From positions 18,397-82,396 of the forward strand of contig JBCCFW010000015.1 of the NCBI GenBank assembly GCA_039029535.1: a stretch of DNA of 64,000 bases, given 5' to 3'. This DNA comes from JBCCFW01 sp039029535 (lineage in GTDB: Bacteria > Acidobacteriota > JBCCFW01). Positions within the stretch are counted from its first letter, which is position 1. Each line of letters starts with the position of its first letter. Positions 17,362-27,300 of the stretch are shown in pieces. The translations under genes and the position numbers were made by a program. A model generated the notes under the pieces. That model saw only the letters and a program-made list of their open reading frames with translations. It was not told where the DNA came from and did not search any database.

Positions 17362-17937
17362 TCAGTCTCGTCGCGGCAGGAAGAGACCGGAGAGGTCGAG
17401 CTCGACCTCGTGAAACGGCGGCAGGCGCACGCGGTCCGACGTGCCGAAACAACCGAGGCACGACCAGGTGTCGTCGCGTAGCTCGAGGACCTCCAGGGTC
17501 TCGGCCTCGGGATCCACGATCCAGTAGTGCGGCACGCCGTTGCGTGCGTAGATCTCTCGCTTGGTCACCCGATCGTGACGCGCGTTGGAGGGCGAGAGGA
17601 TCTCGCAGGTCCAGTCCGGCACCACGTCGATGGGTCGCAGGTCGTGCGGGTGCGGGAGGCGCTCGCGACGCCAGCCGACGAGATCGGGACGCACGACCTC
17701 GTGCGGTCCGAAGCGCACGTCGAGCTCCGGAAAGATCCACCAGCCTCCAGGACCACCTTGACCATCGTCGTGGTCGAATGGACCGCCGATCTTGCCGCTG
17801 AGCCAACACTGCGACCGCGAGTGCTGCGGTCGTCCGCTCGGCAGCGTGACGACCTCACCCGCGATGATCTCAGCGGGATGGCCCTCCGGAAGAGCCAGCA
17901 GGTCGTCGTAGGTGGCTTGATGGTCATCCTTGCTCAC
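17362..17937 (-). CDS. Uma2-family (DUF820) endonuclease-like protein
   Basis: 191 residues with the PD-(D/E)XK-like core of the Uma2 family: EIIAGEVV, VRPDLVGW (catalytic Asp), CEILSPSNA (catalytic Glu) and KREIYARNGVPHYWIVDPE (Lys helix and final strand). These proteins are abundant in cyanobacteria and planctomycetes, usually of unknown function. I prefer the GTG at 17937 because the family normally starts just before the TYDDLLALPEG helix; an upstream start at 18003 would add 22 Arg/His-rich residues. Convergent with the metallo-hydrolase, 10 bp apart. Confidence 0.85.
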   Translation of the reverse strand: MSKDDHQATYDDLLALPEGHPAEIIAGEVVTLPSGRPQHSRSQCWLSGKIGGPFDHDDGQGGPGGWWIFPELDVRFGPHEVVRPDLVGWRRERLPHPHDLRPIDVVPDWTCEILSPSNARHDRVTKREIYARNGVPHYWIVDPEAETLEVLELRDDTWSCLGCFGTSDRVRLPPFHEVELDLSGLFLPRRD

Positions 17938-18042
17938 GCGACGATCATGGCGTCGGGGTGAGTGTCGGAACAAGTGGGTGCGTCGTGAGTGCCGTGAAGT
18001 CATGTCTCTCTAGAGGCAAGACTCATGCCCGCGTCTCCTGCC

Positions 18043-18059
18043 CGAATTCGCGTGATTCG
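18043..18059. repeat. 17-base sequence shared with 50346-50362
   Basis: CGAATTCGCGTGATTCG occurs here and again, identically, at 50346-50362. In both places it lies in an intergenic region about 75-105 bp upstream of a minus-strand start (17937 and 50272). GAAT and ATTC halves form a weak dyad. It could be a regulator binding site. Confidence 0.35.
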
Positions 18060-18217
18060 CCGCTCTGGATCGTCAGTACCTCCTGACGGTCGTCAGGCCG
18101 AACCGACGAATTCGGCTCCCACTTCACGGCACGGAATCCGGGCTCGAAGCCCGGCTCCGCGGACCGGTGTATCGTCGCGACGCTCCCTTCCAATCCACTC
18201 TCCTTCGAGCGCCCGTC

Positions 18218-21200
18218 ATGGCCCGAAAGCGCAACCGCAAGCAGGCCACGAGCTCACCGGCTCCACCTGAGCCCGGGTCTTCGTCCACGACGGCTCCCCC
18301 GTCGGGCGAGGCGGGAGGACTCGAACGACGTCTTCAAGCGCTCGTCTTCGTTCTCTTCTTCCTGTCGGGCGCGACGGCCCTCGTCTATCAGGTCACCTGG
18401 GTCCGTCGTCTCATCCTCACCTTCGGTGCCAGCCACGAAGCGGTCGGCATCGTGCTCGCCTCCTTCATGGGCGGCCTGGCCCTGGGCGGCTGGCTGTTCG
18501 GACGCTGGTCGGAGCGCGAGCGACATCCGCTCCGTCTCTACGGCGTGCTCGAGATCGCCATCGGTCTCGTCGCCCTCGTCTTGCCGACGCTCCTCCGCCT
18601 GGTCGACGGGATCTACGTCGGCGCCGCCCGCGAGGTGGAGGGCGTGCCGATCTCACTGCACGTCATGCGCGTCGTGCTGGCAGTGAGCGTGCTGCTCCTC
18701 CCCACGTTCCTGATGGGGGGCACGCTCCCTCTCCTCACCCGGCTCGTCGTCGCCGGCCCCCGCGAGTTCGGCCGACGACTCTCACAGCTCTACGGCATCA
18801 ACACGACCGGCGCCGTGGCCGGCACCGCGCTCGCCGGCTTCGTGCTGCTCCCCGCTCTCGGCGTGCGCAGCTCCGAGTGGCTCGCGATCCTTCTCAACCT
18901 GGCCATCGGCGTGGTCGCCATCCTGCTCTCGCGCCGCCTGCCGGCGCTCGCCGTCAGCACCTCGGCTCCCGAGCCCGCCACGCCGCGACGCTCCAAGAAG
19001 GGCGCTCGGGGCGCCGAGTCCGCCTGGGCCTTGAGGCTCGCCTTTGCCGGCACGGCCGTCAGCGGCGCGGCCGCGCTGGCGCTCGAGGTCACGTGGATGC
19101 GTGGCATCTCGATCGTGGTCGGCACGACGACGTACAGCTTCACCGTGATGTTGTGCGCCTTCCTCGTCGGGATCGGACTGGGGAGCTGGCTGCACTCGGT
19201 CCGACCGCTCGAGACCTTGGGCGTCGCGCGTCAGCTCGGGTGGGTGCTGGTCACCATCGGGGTCACGAGCCTGATCGTCTGTCAGAGCATCCCGTCGCTC
19301 CCCGCGCTTTCGGCGACGCTCAACGCCTGGTTGCATTCGGGCGCCGGCGGCCTCCGCGTCGGAACGACCTTGCTGGTGAGCTTCGCGGTCATGCTCGTTC
19401 CCTGCACGCTCATGGGCATCGCCTTCCCCCTCGCGGGTCGTGCGCGCGCCACCTTGCGCGAGCGGCACGGTCAGGCGGTGGGTGAGCTGGTCGGTCTCAA
19501 CACCCTCGGCGCGATCATCGGCTCCGTGGCGGCCGGCTTCATCCTCATCCCGAAGCTCGGTCTTCAAGTCGGCATGGCCCTGGCCGCCTGCCTCAACCTC
19601 GCCTACGGCCTGCTGGTGCTCGGCCTCGCCGCCCCTCCTCGCGCTCCGCGCTGGCGACTCCCGGCCGGCATCCTTCTCTCCCTCGCCGCGCTGGCGTTGC
19701 CCTTCGTCTTGCCGGCCTGGGACGTGCGGGCCCTCGCCATCCACCGCAACAACACGCGGGGGCAGCTCGTCGGCGGTGAGGACGAGCTCGACGTCCTCTA
19801 CTACCGCGAAGGCCGAGGCTCGAACGTGTCGGTCATCGAGGGCGGTGGCATCCGCGCCATTCTCATCGACGGCAAGAGCGTCGCCAGCGACAGCCTGACC
19901 GACATGCAACACGAGCTGCTCCTCGGTCACCTGCCCGTCCTCCTCCACCCCGCTCCCCGCACGGCCGCGGTCGTGGGACTGGGGGCCGGCATCACGCTCG
20001 GCAGCGTGTTGGCGCATCCCTCGATCGAGTCGGTGGTCCTGGTGGAGATCGAGCCGGCGGTGGTCGACGGCTCGCGTCTGTTCAGCCACGTCAACGACGG
20101 CGCCGTGGACGATCCACGGCTGACCATCTCCTTCCAAGACGGAAGGAACCACCTCCGGACCAGCACGCAGCTCTTCGACGTGATCACCGCCGACCCCATC
20201 CATCCCTGGGCGAGAGGCGCGTCCTATCTCTACACCGGTGAGTACTACGAGATCCTCGGTGCCCGCCTCGCCGAGGGGGGCATCGCCTGTCAGTGGCTGC
20301 CGCTCTACGAGCTCTCGCCGGAGAACGTCCGTTCGGTCATCGCCACCTTCGCCGACTCGTTTGCTCACGCGACGGTCTGGCAGACCGCCTACGACGCGGT
20401 GCTCATCGGCAGCAACCAACCCCTGAACGTCGACGTCGCCGGGCTCGCCGACCGCCTGGCGGTGCCGTCGGTGCGTCAGCAGCTCACGCAGGTCGGTCTC
20501 GACGATCCGCTCTCGCTCCTGTCCGAGCTCACTCTCGATCCCGCCGGCATCGCGAGCTGTTGCTCCGACGTCGTTCGCAACACCGACGACAACCTCTATC
20601 TCGAGTTCTCGTCTCCCCTGAGCGTCGGATCACCGGCGGTCCTCGAGAACATCCGGGCGACCAACGCCGGTCGAGTCCGGCTCGACGCGGTGATCGACGA
20701 CGTCGGACCCCTGCTCCCGCCCGGCTGGTCCGCCGAGCGTGCTCTCGACGATCACCGCTGGGCCAAGTCGGAGACGGTCGAGATCCAGGTGCAGCTCACG
20801 CAGGCTCGCGGCACCGGCTCACCGGCCTTCGCGCCCATCATCGAGCGACTGCGTCGCACGCTCGCACGCGTGCCGAACCACGGTCGAGCACGGAGCCAGC
20901 TCTGCCTGGCCCTGACACAGCAGGGCCTGCGTCTGTTCCAGGAGGGTCGCGACGCGGAAGGCCTGAACGCTCTCGAACAGGCGGTCGCTGCCATGCCGAG
21001 CAACGCCCTGGCCAACCACGAGCTCGCGACCGCGCTGGTCGAACGCGACCGGCCGACCGACGCCCTTCCCTACTTCACCGCCGCCACCACGCATCGCCCC
21101 CGCTACGCCCATGCCCACGCCAACCATGGTGCGACCCTGCTCCAGATGGGCCGCTTCCTCGAGGCACGCGAGAAGCTGAGTCGTGCGGTCTCGCTCCGAC

Positions 21201-21718
21201 CGGACTTCGTCGAGGCCTTGCATCATCTCGGCATCGTCTTGATGGCCACCGGCCAGGCTCGTGAGGGTGAGCGCTCCTTCCGGCGGGCGCTCGAGCTCGA
21301 TCCCGACCTGCCCGGTCTCCATGGCAACTTCGCCATGGCGCTCACCCGCCTCGGCCGACACGGGGAGGCCTCCGAGCTGCTCGAGACCGGACTCGGCTTG
21401 CAGCCCGCCGATGCTCAGATCCAGCGTCAGCTCGCCTGGCTCCTGGCGACCGCGCCCGATGCCGCCCTCCGCGATGGGCACCGTGCCGTGAGTCTCATGC
21501 AGGGCGTTCAGCGTCAGGTGGGCAGCAGTCCACAGGTGGACGACACGCTCGCTGCCGCTCTCGCCGAGACGGGACGCCTGCAAGAAGCCGCCACCCTCGC
21601 CGACCGTGCTGCCGCGCGGGCTCAGGGCCAGGGCCAGGTCGGCCTGGCCGCCGAGATCCGCGGTCGAGCCGCTGGCTACCGACAGGGTCGACCGCATCGC
21701 ACCGCGGCGGCACGCTGA
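18218..21718 (+). CDS. Fused MFS-like transporter / spermidine synthase-like / TPR protein
   Basis: 1166 residues in three parts. About residues 40-530 form two blocks of six or more transmembrane helices of the kind found in fused-MFS spermidine synthases. About 560-790 is a spermidine-synthase-like methyltransferase fold: VVGLGAGITLGSVL (nucleotide-binding loop), LVEIEPAVVD, then ITADPIHPWARGA and the YTGEYYEILGARLAEGGI segment. About 850-1150 holds tetratricopeptide repeats. Such three-part proteins are frequent in planctomycetes and deltaproteobacteria; their substrate is not established and they may not make polyamines. Start at ATG 18218, since the earlier in-frame GTG at 18167 only adds 17 residues. 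A long Arg/Ala C terminus ends the protein. Confidence 0.88.
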   Translation: MARKRNRKQATSSPAPPEPGSSSTTAPPSGEAGGLERRLQALVFVLFFLSGATALVYQVTWVRRLILTFGASHEAVGIVLASFMGGLALGGWLFGRWSERERHPLRLYGVLEIAIGLVALVLPTLLRLVDGIYVGAAREVEGVPISLHVMRVVLAVSVLLLPTFLMGGTLPLLTRLVVAGPREFGRRLSQLYGINTTGAVAGTALAGFVLLPALGVRSSEWLAILLNLAIGVVAILLSRRLPALAVSTSAPEPATPRRSKKGARGAESAWALRLAFAGTAVSGAAALALEVTWMRGISIVVGTTTYSFTVMLCAFLVGIGLGSWLHSVRPLETLGVARQLGWVLVTIGVTSLIVCQSIPSLPALSATLNAWLHSGAGGLRVGTTLLVSFAVMLVPCTLMGIAFPLAGRARATLRERHGQAVGELVGLNTLGAIIGSVAAGFILIPKLGLQVGMALAACLNLAYGLLVLGLAAPPRAPRWRLPAGILLSLAALALPFVLPAWDVRALAIHRNNTRGQLVGGEDELDVLYYREGRGSNVSVIEGGGIRAILIDGKSVASDSLTDMQHELLLGHLPVLLHPAPRTAAVVGLGAGITLGSVLAHPSIESVVLVEIEPAVVDGSRLFSHVNDGAVDDPRLTISFQDGRNHLRTSTQLFDVITADPIHPWARGASYLYTGEYYEILGARLAEGGIACQWLPLYELSPENVRSVIATFADSFAHATVWQTAYDAVLIGSNQPLNVDVAGLADRLAVPSVRQQLTQVGLDDPLSLLSELTLDPAGIASCCSDVVRNTDDNLYLEFSSPLSVGSPAVLENIRATNAGRVRLDAVIDDVGPLLPPGWSAERALDDHRWAKSETVEIQVQLTQARGTGSPAFAPIIERLRRTLARVPNHGRARSQLCLALTQQGLRLFQEGRDAEGLNALEQAVAAMPSNALANHELATALVERDRPTDALPYFTAATTHRPRYAHAHANHGATLLQMGRFLEAREKLSRAVSLRPDFVEALHHLGIVLMATGQAREGERSFRRALELDPDLPGLHGNFAMALTRLGRHGEASELLETGLGLQPADAQIQRQLAWLLATAPDAALRDGHRAVSLMQGVQRQVGSSPQVDDTLAAALAETGRLQEAATLADRAAARAQGQGQVGLAAEIRGRAAGYRQGRPHRTAAAR

Positions 21719-21809
21719 GCCGTTCGCGAGTCGAGGCGCCCCGACGCGACTTGCCGCTGTCGATGCGACAGGAGTAGCTTCTCGTCAAAGACGAAGTGAG
21801 GATTTCAGC

Positions 21810-22745
21810 GTGACTCAGGCATCCTGCGCGCGAGGTCTCGTTCTCCTGGTCGCTTGCTGGTCGCTCTCCGTGACGACGGCAGCCCAGAACCTGGTGATCA
21901 ACCCGGGTTTCGAGGACTACACCACCTGTCCCACCTTTCTCGGCCAGGTCGATGGCTACGTCGACAACTGGCGGCGGACGGGGTTCGGCTCCACCGACTA
22001 CCTCAACACCTGCGACTTTTCGCGCCGGGATCCGCGGACGGGTGAGGGCTACATCGGGATGATCCCGCTCGACAGCGAGGTGGCGCCGACGTACCGCGAG
22101 TACATCAGCGGTGAGCTCGCTCAGCCGCTCGAGCCCAACTGCGAGTACCGCGTGGAGCTCTGGCTCATCCTCGCCGACGGTCGCACCGACGCCCTCGCCG
22201 ACTTCTCGGTCGCCTTCACCGAGATGCCGCTGAGCTTCTCCGACGCGGACCCGCATCCGGAGATCACCCCGCAGGTCACCAACCGCACGGGCATCCTCCG
22301 CGACAAGGTCGAGTGGATGCACTTCAACGAGACCTTCTTCGCACTCGGCGGCGAGCGCTACCTGACGCTCGGCAACTTCCTCACCTTCGAAGACACCACG
22401 CAAGAAGATCTCGGCTGTTGCGGCCAAGGGGGCACTTACTACTTCATCGACGACGTCTCGGTCACCAAGACCAACGTGGTCGACCCGACCTGTCTCCATC
22501 GCGTCGACTTCACCAGCGTCGCCCCTCCGGTGCCCGCTCGCGACGTGGTGTTCATCACGCCCCGCACCACGGACGACCTCGCCATCGAGGCCGATCCCGC
22601 GACCTGTCCCTTCGAGAGCGGCGACACCGATCCCGACCCCGACGCCCTGATAGACGGCGTGCCCTTGGCGCTCTACCAGGTCGACCTGGAGATCGACACC
22701 CTCCGGTTGGAGAAGTCGGGCAACACCGTCCGCTTCACTTTCTAA
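21810..22745 (+). CDS. Secreted beta-sandwich protein with NPGFE motif
   Basis: 311 residues with a signal peptide ending after TTAAQ. NLVINPGFEDYTTCP directly after cleavage is the typical opening of a carbohydrate-binding-like jelly-roll domain seen in secreted Bacteroidetes and planctomycete proteins; GTYYFIDDVSVT near residue 220 is the matching last strand. The last 70 residues form a separate extension (RDVVFITPRTTDD ... VRFTF). GTG start with GAGGA seven bases upstream. The TAA stop lies inside the left arm of repeat copy 2. Likely extracellular; ligand unknown. Confidence 0.72.
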   Translation: MTQASCARGLVLLVACWSLSVTTAAQNLVINPGFEDYTTCPTFLGQVDGYVDNWRRTGFGSTDYLNTCDFSRRDPRTGEGYIGMIPLDSEVAPTYREYISGELAQPLEPNCEYRVELWLILADGRTDALADFSVAFTEMPLSFSDADPHPEITPQVTNRTGILRDKVEWMHFNETFFALGGERYLTLGNFLTFEDTTQEDLGCCGQGGTYYFIDDVSVTKTNVVDPTCLHRVDFTSVAPPVPARDVVFITPRTTDDLAIEADPATCPFESGDTDPDPDALIDGVPLALYQVDLEIDTLRLEKSGNTVRFTF

Positions 22746-22924
22746 CCCGGACCATTCATGAGTGTTCGTCGCGAGTGGCCGGAGGCGTTAGCCGAGAAGG
22801 GCGAACGTAGCCTCGAGGCCCGGAAGCGCACTTGACGGTGCGTTGAGGACCGAGAGGCGAGTACGCCCTTCGCAGGCAGCGGATCTGGTCACGCAGCAGG
22901 AGACTCATGAATGGTCCGGGCTAG
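22742..22924 (+). repeat. Structured repeat element, copy 2 (183 bp)
   Basis: The outer arms at 22742-22763 and 22903-22924 are inverted repeats paired at 21 of 22 positions; the core is CCCGGACCATTCATGAGT against ACTCATGAATGGTCCGGG. GAAGGGCG (22796-22803) pairs with CGCCCTTC (22864-22871), and CGCACT-TGAC-GGTGCG at 22827-22842 forms the inner hairpin with one G-U pair. Sequence outside the arms is closely related to copy 1. The element starts at the stop codon of the preceding gene and ends 63 bp before the likely CTG start of the next one. Confidence 0.85.
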
Positions 22925-22987
22925 GCCGGCATCGGAGCTCCTCGACGGCCTGCTACACTCGACGGCCGTCTTCCCGAGGAGTCTCCC

Positions 22988-24244
22988 CTGCCCGACCTCG
23001 CCAAGCTGTTCTCCGTCGAGGTCCCCGAGGAGAGCCACGACGCCTTTCGACGTGACCTCCTCGCGGTCGCGGCGCGGTCGGTTGGCCTGGTCCTCTTCAT
23101 GCCGGTCGCGGGGCAGCTCGTGCAGGCCCTGGGAGGCGGACCGGTCCACGTGGTGGCCTTGCGTGCTGCGGGCTCCTTCGGCCTGCTGCTCTCCCTGGCC
23201 TACGTGAGCTTCGGCCGCGGTCGCTCGCCGCTCGAGATGCTGTTCTGGCCCGAGCTCCTGTCACGCACGCTGATGGTCGCGATCGGCCTGCTCGGCGGTC
23301 TCACCGGGCTCGCGTCGCCGGCAACGCTCTTCGCCGTCGTCTTGTTTGCAGCTCATGCCTCGGCCGGGCTTCCCGTGAGCTACGTCAGCACCCTCTACGG
23401 CCTGGTCTACCCGGACGAGCACCGCGCCCGCATCGTGGCGGTGACCCGGATGGTCAACGGCATGGTGGGCATTGCCGCAGCCTTCTTCATCGGCCGACTC
23501 CTTCAGGGTCGCCCCGAGGACTACCTCCTCGTCTATCCCCTGTACGGCGCGTTCGCCATCCTCGTCTCGCTCCACTACCGGAAGATGCCGACGCCCAAGG
23601 CTCGGCAGGCGGAGTCCCCGGACGCTCCCAGCGCCTGGCAGGTTCTCAAGACGGATCGCGCCTTCCGCGGCTTTCAGTTCTTTCAGTTCCTGCTGGGACT
23701 CGCCAACCTCGCCGCCATCCCCGTCATCGACGTGCACGTCCGGAAGGGCCTCGGCCTGCCCATCGGCCTGGCGGTGGTGGTGGTGAACCAGGGTGTCATC
23801 GGAATGAGCGCCACCCTGCTGACCGTGCGCTATCAGGCGCGGCTCTTCGACCGGCTGGGCGTCCTTCGACATCGTGTCCTGACCAGCCTGTTCCTCGGTG
23901 CTGCCCTCCTCGTCTGGGCTTTCACGGACAGCCTCGCCGGGGCAGCATTCGCCGCCCTCCTCACCGGCCTCGGGATGGCTGGAGGCCAGATCATCTGGCT
24001 CATCGGCTCGCTCTCCTTCGCACCCAAGGAGCAGCTCTCCACCTACATGGGCATCCACACCTTCCTCACGGGCCTCCGCGGTGTCGCCGCGCCCTACCTC
24101 GGGCTTTGGCTGATGGAGCAGCCCTTCCTCGCGTGGGATCAGCGCAAGTTCTTCATCGGTGCCGCCACGCTGGTCTTCCTCTCGGCCTGGGGTCACGCCT
24201 GGGTCGCTCGCTCCTCTCCCCCGAGCTCGACCACGACGAGCTGA
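22988..24244 (+). CDS. Major facilitator superfamily transporter with probable CTG start
   Basis: 418 residues with about 11-12 transmembrane helices; no substrate signature. The in-frame coding signal extends well upstream of the first ATG (23099), which falls inside the first transmembrane helix (RSVGLVLFMPVAGQL). The only sensible start in the open frame (no ATG, GTG or TTG from the stop at 22922 to 23099) is CTG at 22988, preceded by GAGGAG with six-base spacing. The extended N terminus reads LPDLAKLFSVEVPEES. Conserved charged loops include RTERR-free cytoplasmic segments such as YRKMPTPKARQ between helices 6 and 7. It follows repeat copy 2 and precedes the giant secreted protein. Confidence 0.82.
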   Translation: MPDLAKLFSVEVPEESHDAFRRDLLAVAARSVGLVLFMPVAGQLVQALGGGPVHVVALRAAGSFGLLLSLAYVSFGRGRSPLEMLFWPELLSRTLMVAIGLLGGLTGLASPATLFAVVLFAAHASAGLPVSYVSTLYGLVYPDEHRARIVAVTRMVNGMVGIAAAFFIGRLLQGRPEDYLLVYPLYGAFAILVSLHYRKMPTPKARQAESPDAPSAWQVLKTDRAFRGFQFFQFLLGLANLAAIPVIDVHVRKGLGLPIGLAVVVVNQGVIGMSATLLTVRYQARLFDRLGVLRHRVLTSLFLGAALLVWAFTDSLAGAAFAALLTGLGMAGGQIIWLIGSLSFAPKEQLSTYMGIHTFLTGLRGVAAPYLGLWLMEQPFLAWDQRKFFIGAATLVFLSAWGHAWVARSSPPSSTTTS

Positions 24245-24352
24245 GCCCGAACCCGACCTCGTCGACGCAGAAATCGGTTCAGTCCTCCTCACCGACCGTC
24301 GATGGCTGGTTTCGGGACGTCTTGGCGGACGCGATCCCGTGCCGGGGAAGAA

Positions 24353-27300
24353 GTGTCTCTCAACAATTCGAGGTGGTCGCTGCCCGTCTTGGCAGCCCTG
24401 TTCGCCCTCGCTCCCAGCGCCCTCGCCCAGGTGCCGCTGACCTGGTCCAGCCGCGATCAGGTGCTCGATCCCAAGGTGCTCGAAGCCTGGACCCTGCCGG
24501 ACGTCGATCGCGCTCCGACGCTGGTGTCGACGCCGTGGGAGCTGCCGGATCCGGACGGTGGTGCCGGTTGGAACGCCCTGCTCGTGGGCCTCGGCTGGAC
24601 CCAGCTCGCCCGCATCGTCGAGCAGGAGACCGACGCCACCGGTCCCTTGCAGCTCGTCGACGATCAGCCGGTGCAGCTCGGACCGGTGACCGAGGTCTTC
24701 TCCGGACCGACCGTCCGCGCGAGCCTCTCGGGTGAGACCAACGTCCTGTGGGGAGAGCGCACGCTCGCCATCCGCTGGACCTCCCTGGTGACCGAAGGCG
24801 GTGGCCGCGCCACCGCCGAGATGATGGTGGGACCCGAGGTCGGGCTTCGACCGCAGTACCTCCACCTCTCGCTGACCGCCCGTCAGGAGATCGGCTTCGG
24901 CATCGTGGAGGCGGATCCCCTCAAGGGGCTGTCGGCGGAGTCCATCGGCTCGGTTCAGGCGAGCACCCTGGCCGACCCGCTGGGCGACCTGCTCGACGAC
25001 GTCGGCGAGGTGCAAGCCGACGGACCTCCCCCTGCTGGCTGTGCCGCCCCCGCGGCGGCTACCTGGTGCGACCAGGCCGGCGCGACCGACGCCGGCTGCA
25101 CGGCCAACGCGGGCGCCGGCGGCACGACCCCCTGCGCGACGCGTCAAGCCACGAGCTGGATCTTCAACGAGGACGCCTTCTGTCGGAGCTGTCCGTACAC
25201 CTTCTACGTGCTCGTCGAGTGCGGTCGCGAGATGCACCTGCCACTGGCCGACATGGAGGGCGTCGACCTGACCATCACCAACGTCATCACCGGACAACCG
25301 GTGAGCCTGCGCTGCCTCAACGACACGGCGAAGGCTCAGGCCGCGGGCGATGTCCCGGCCGCGGTCCTGACCGGCGACTGCTGTGGCGACGCGGCTCTCG
25401 AGGAGTGGTGGGGACCCGCCTTCGACGAGACCGACACCGACGGGATGGGTCACGTGACCTGGGGCTTCCCGGACTGCACGACGATCAGCAACAACTGCGC
25501 CGATCTTCCTTGCGGCGGTGAGATCGCCGGCGTCACGCCAGGTGACCGTCAGACCATGGACTGCTTCATCCAGGACGACTCGGGTCTGTGCGGCCTCTAC
25601 CGAGTCGACATCACCTCCGGCGGCTATGTCTGGGAGCTGTATGCCAACTGCGACGGCGCAGCCACCGAGGAGTTCCCGATCTACTTCGATTGCACCGAGG
25701 CCTGGGCGGCGTTCAACCCGCTCGCCGAGCTGGCGGTGAGCGACCTGGTGGTCGCCGGCGATTGCCCCGACTCGCAGGCCACCTTCCTGATCGAGAACAT
25801 CGGTTGCGCCGATCACGATGGTGACGTCACCGTGCGTGTTCAGACCGGGTGCACGCCGGCCGACCAGGTCGACGTGCTCATCCCGGGTCCCTTGCCGGCC
25901 AACAGCAGCATGCCCGTGGCCGTCGACATCTCGACGAGCTGCGGCGCGACGACGCTCGAGGTCATCGTCGATCCCGACGATGCCGTCATGGAGTGCACCG
26001 AAGACGCCGGAGCCGCCGCGTGCAGCACCCTGGCCGGCGCCGACTCGATCATCGACTCGACCTGCGACTGCAACGCGGCCCTGACGGCCGTGGCCTCGGC
26101 GCCGACGCGGGCCTGCGCCGGAGAGACCATCACGCTCGATGGCTCGGCCTCCACCCTGACGCCCTGCGCGGTGCCGCTCTACCGCTGGAGTCTCGGCGGT
26201 GCTCCCCTCACCGGCTGGGACACGATCCCCACCCTCGACGTGCCGTTCACCGGCTGCCCCTCCGACGTCACCTATGGTCTCGAAGTGCGTTGCATGGGCG
26301 AGGCCTGTAGCGACCAGACGACGGTGAGCGTCACCTGCCACCAGCCGCAGGCCGCCGCCGGCACGGACGTCTTCGCCTGCCTCGGGAGCGACGTCGTCCT
26401 CAGCGGCTCCGGCTCGAGCCTGTCCGACTGCGGCAGCGCCGAGTACCGCTGGTCGGCTCCCGACGGCAGCGTGCTCGCCGACTGGTCCAGCTCTGCCGAC
26501 GTCACGCTGAGCTCCCTCGCCAGCGACGACACCGGCAGCTACCTGCTCGAGCTCCGCTGCGCGGACGGCATCGGCTGCACGGTCAGCGACACGGTGCAGG
26601 TCACGACGGTCTCTCTCACGGCACCGGCCGACGACGTGGTCGCAGTGGCCGTGGGCGAGGCGATCACGCTGAGCGCCGACGGCCTCGTCAGCTCGGGCTG
26701 CAGCGGCACGGAGTGTCGCTTCGTCAATCCAGCCGGACACGTCATCCGAGACTGGAACCCGAGCCACGAGCTCACCATCGCCATGTCGGCGCTCAGCCAC
26801 GCCGGCAGTCACGGCGTCGACTTCCGCTGCGTGGACGCACCGTCGTGCATCGTGAGCATGAGCCTCGATCTCGAGGTGGTGACCTTCACGCCGGACGCCG
26901 GACTGGACGAGATCACCTGCACGGGTTCGGCCGTCATCCTGTCAGCCGCCGGAACCACCTTCGAGGACTGCAAGAGCCCCGAGTACCGTTGGTCGGCCCC
27001 CGACGGCTCGACCCTGGGCGACTGGGGCACGGGCACCGACGTCACGCTCAGCGACCTGGCCGTCGACGATGCCGGCGACTACCTGCTCGAGACCCGCTGT
27101 CCCGACACGCCGGGAAGCACCTGGTCCGACACGGTGCAGGTGACGGTGACCTCGGTCGAGCTGGGCGCGCAGGCGACCGTCTCGGCGACGGCCGGTGGCT
27201 CCACCACGCTGACCGCGAGCGCCGTCAGCAGCTCCGCCTGCTCGGAAACGGAGGTTCGCTTCCTGAATCCGGACGGCAGCCTGGCCCGCGACTGGTCGAG

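Noticed and set aside
16053..22924. Integron attC sites as an explanation for the two self-complementary repeat copies
   Set aside because: attC sites also covary between copies, but the R'/R'' core (GTTRRRY and RYYYAAC) does not fit either end, and the long conserved internal blocks shared by the copies are not expected in attC sites. No integrase is present.
23261..26812. 1183-codon open frame on the minus strand
   Set aside because: It is antisense to the MFS transporter and giant protein A, with composition typical of the reverse strand of high-GC genes. Similar long antisense frames exist at 8655-11000, 34889-37516 and 40351-43107.
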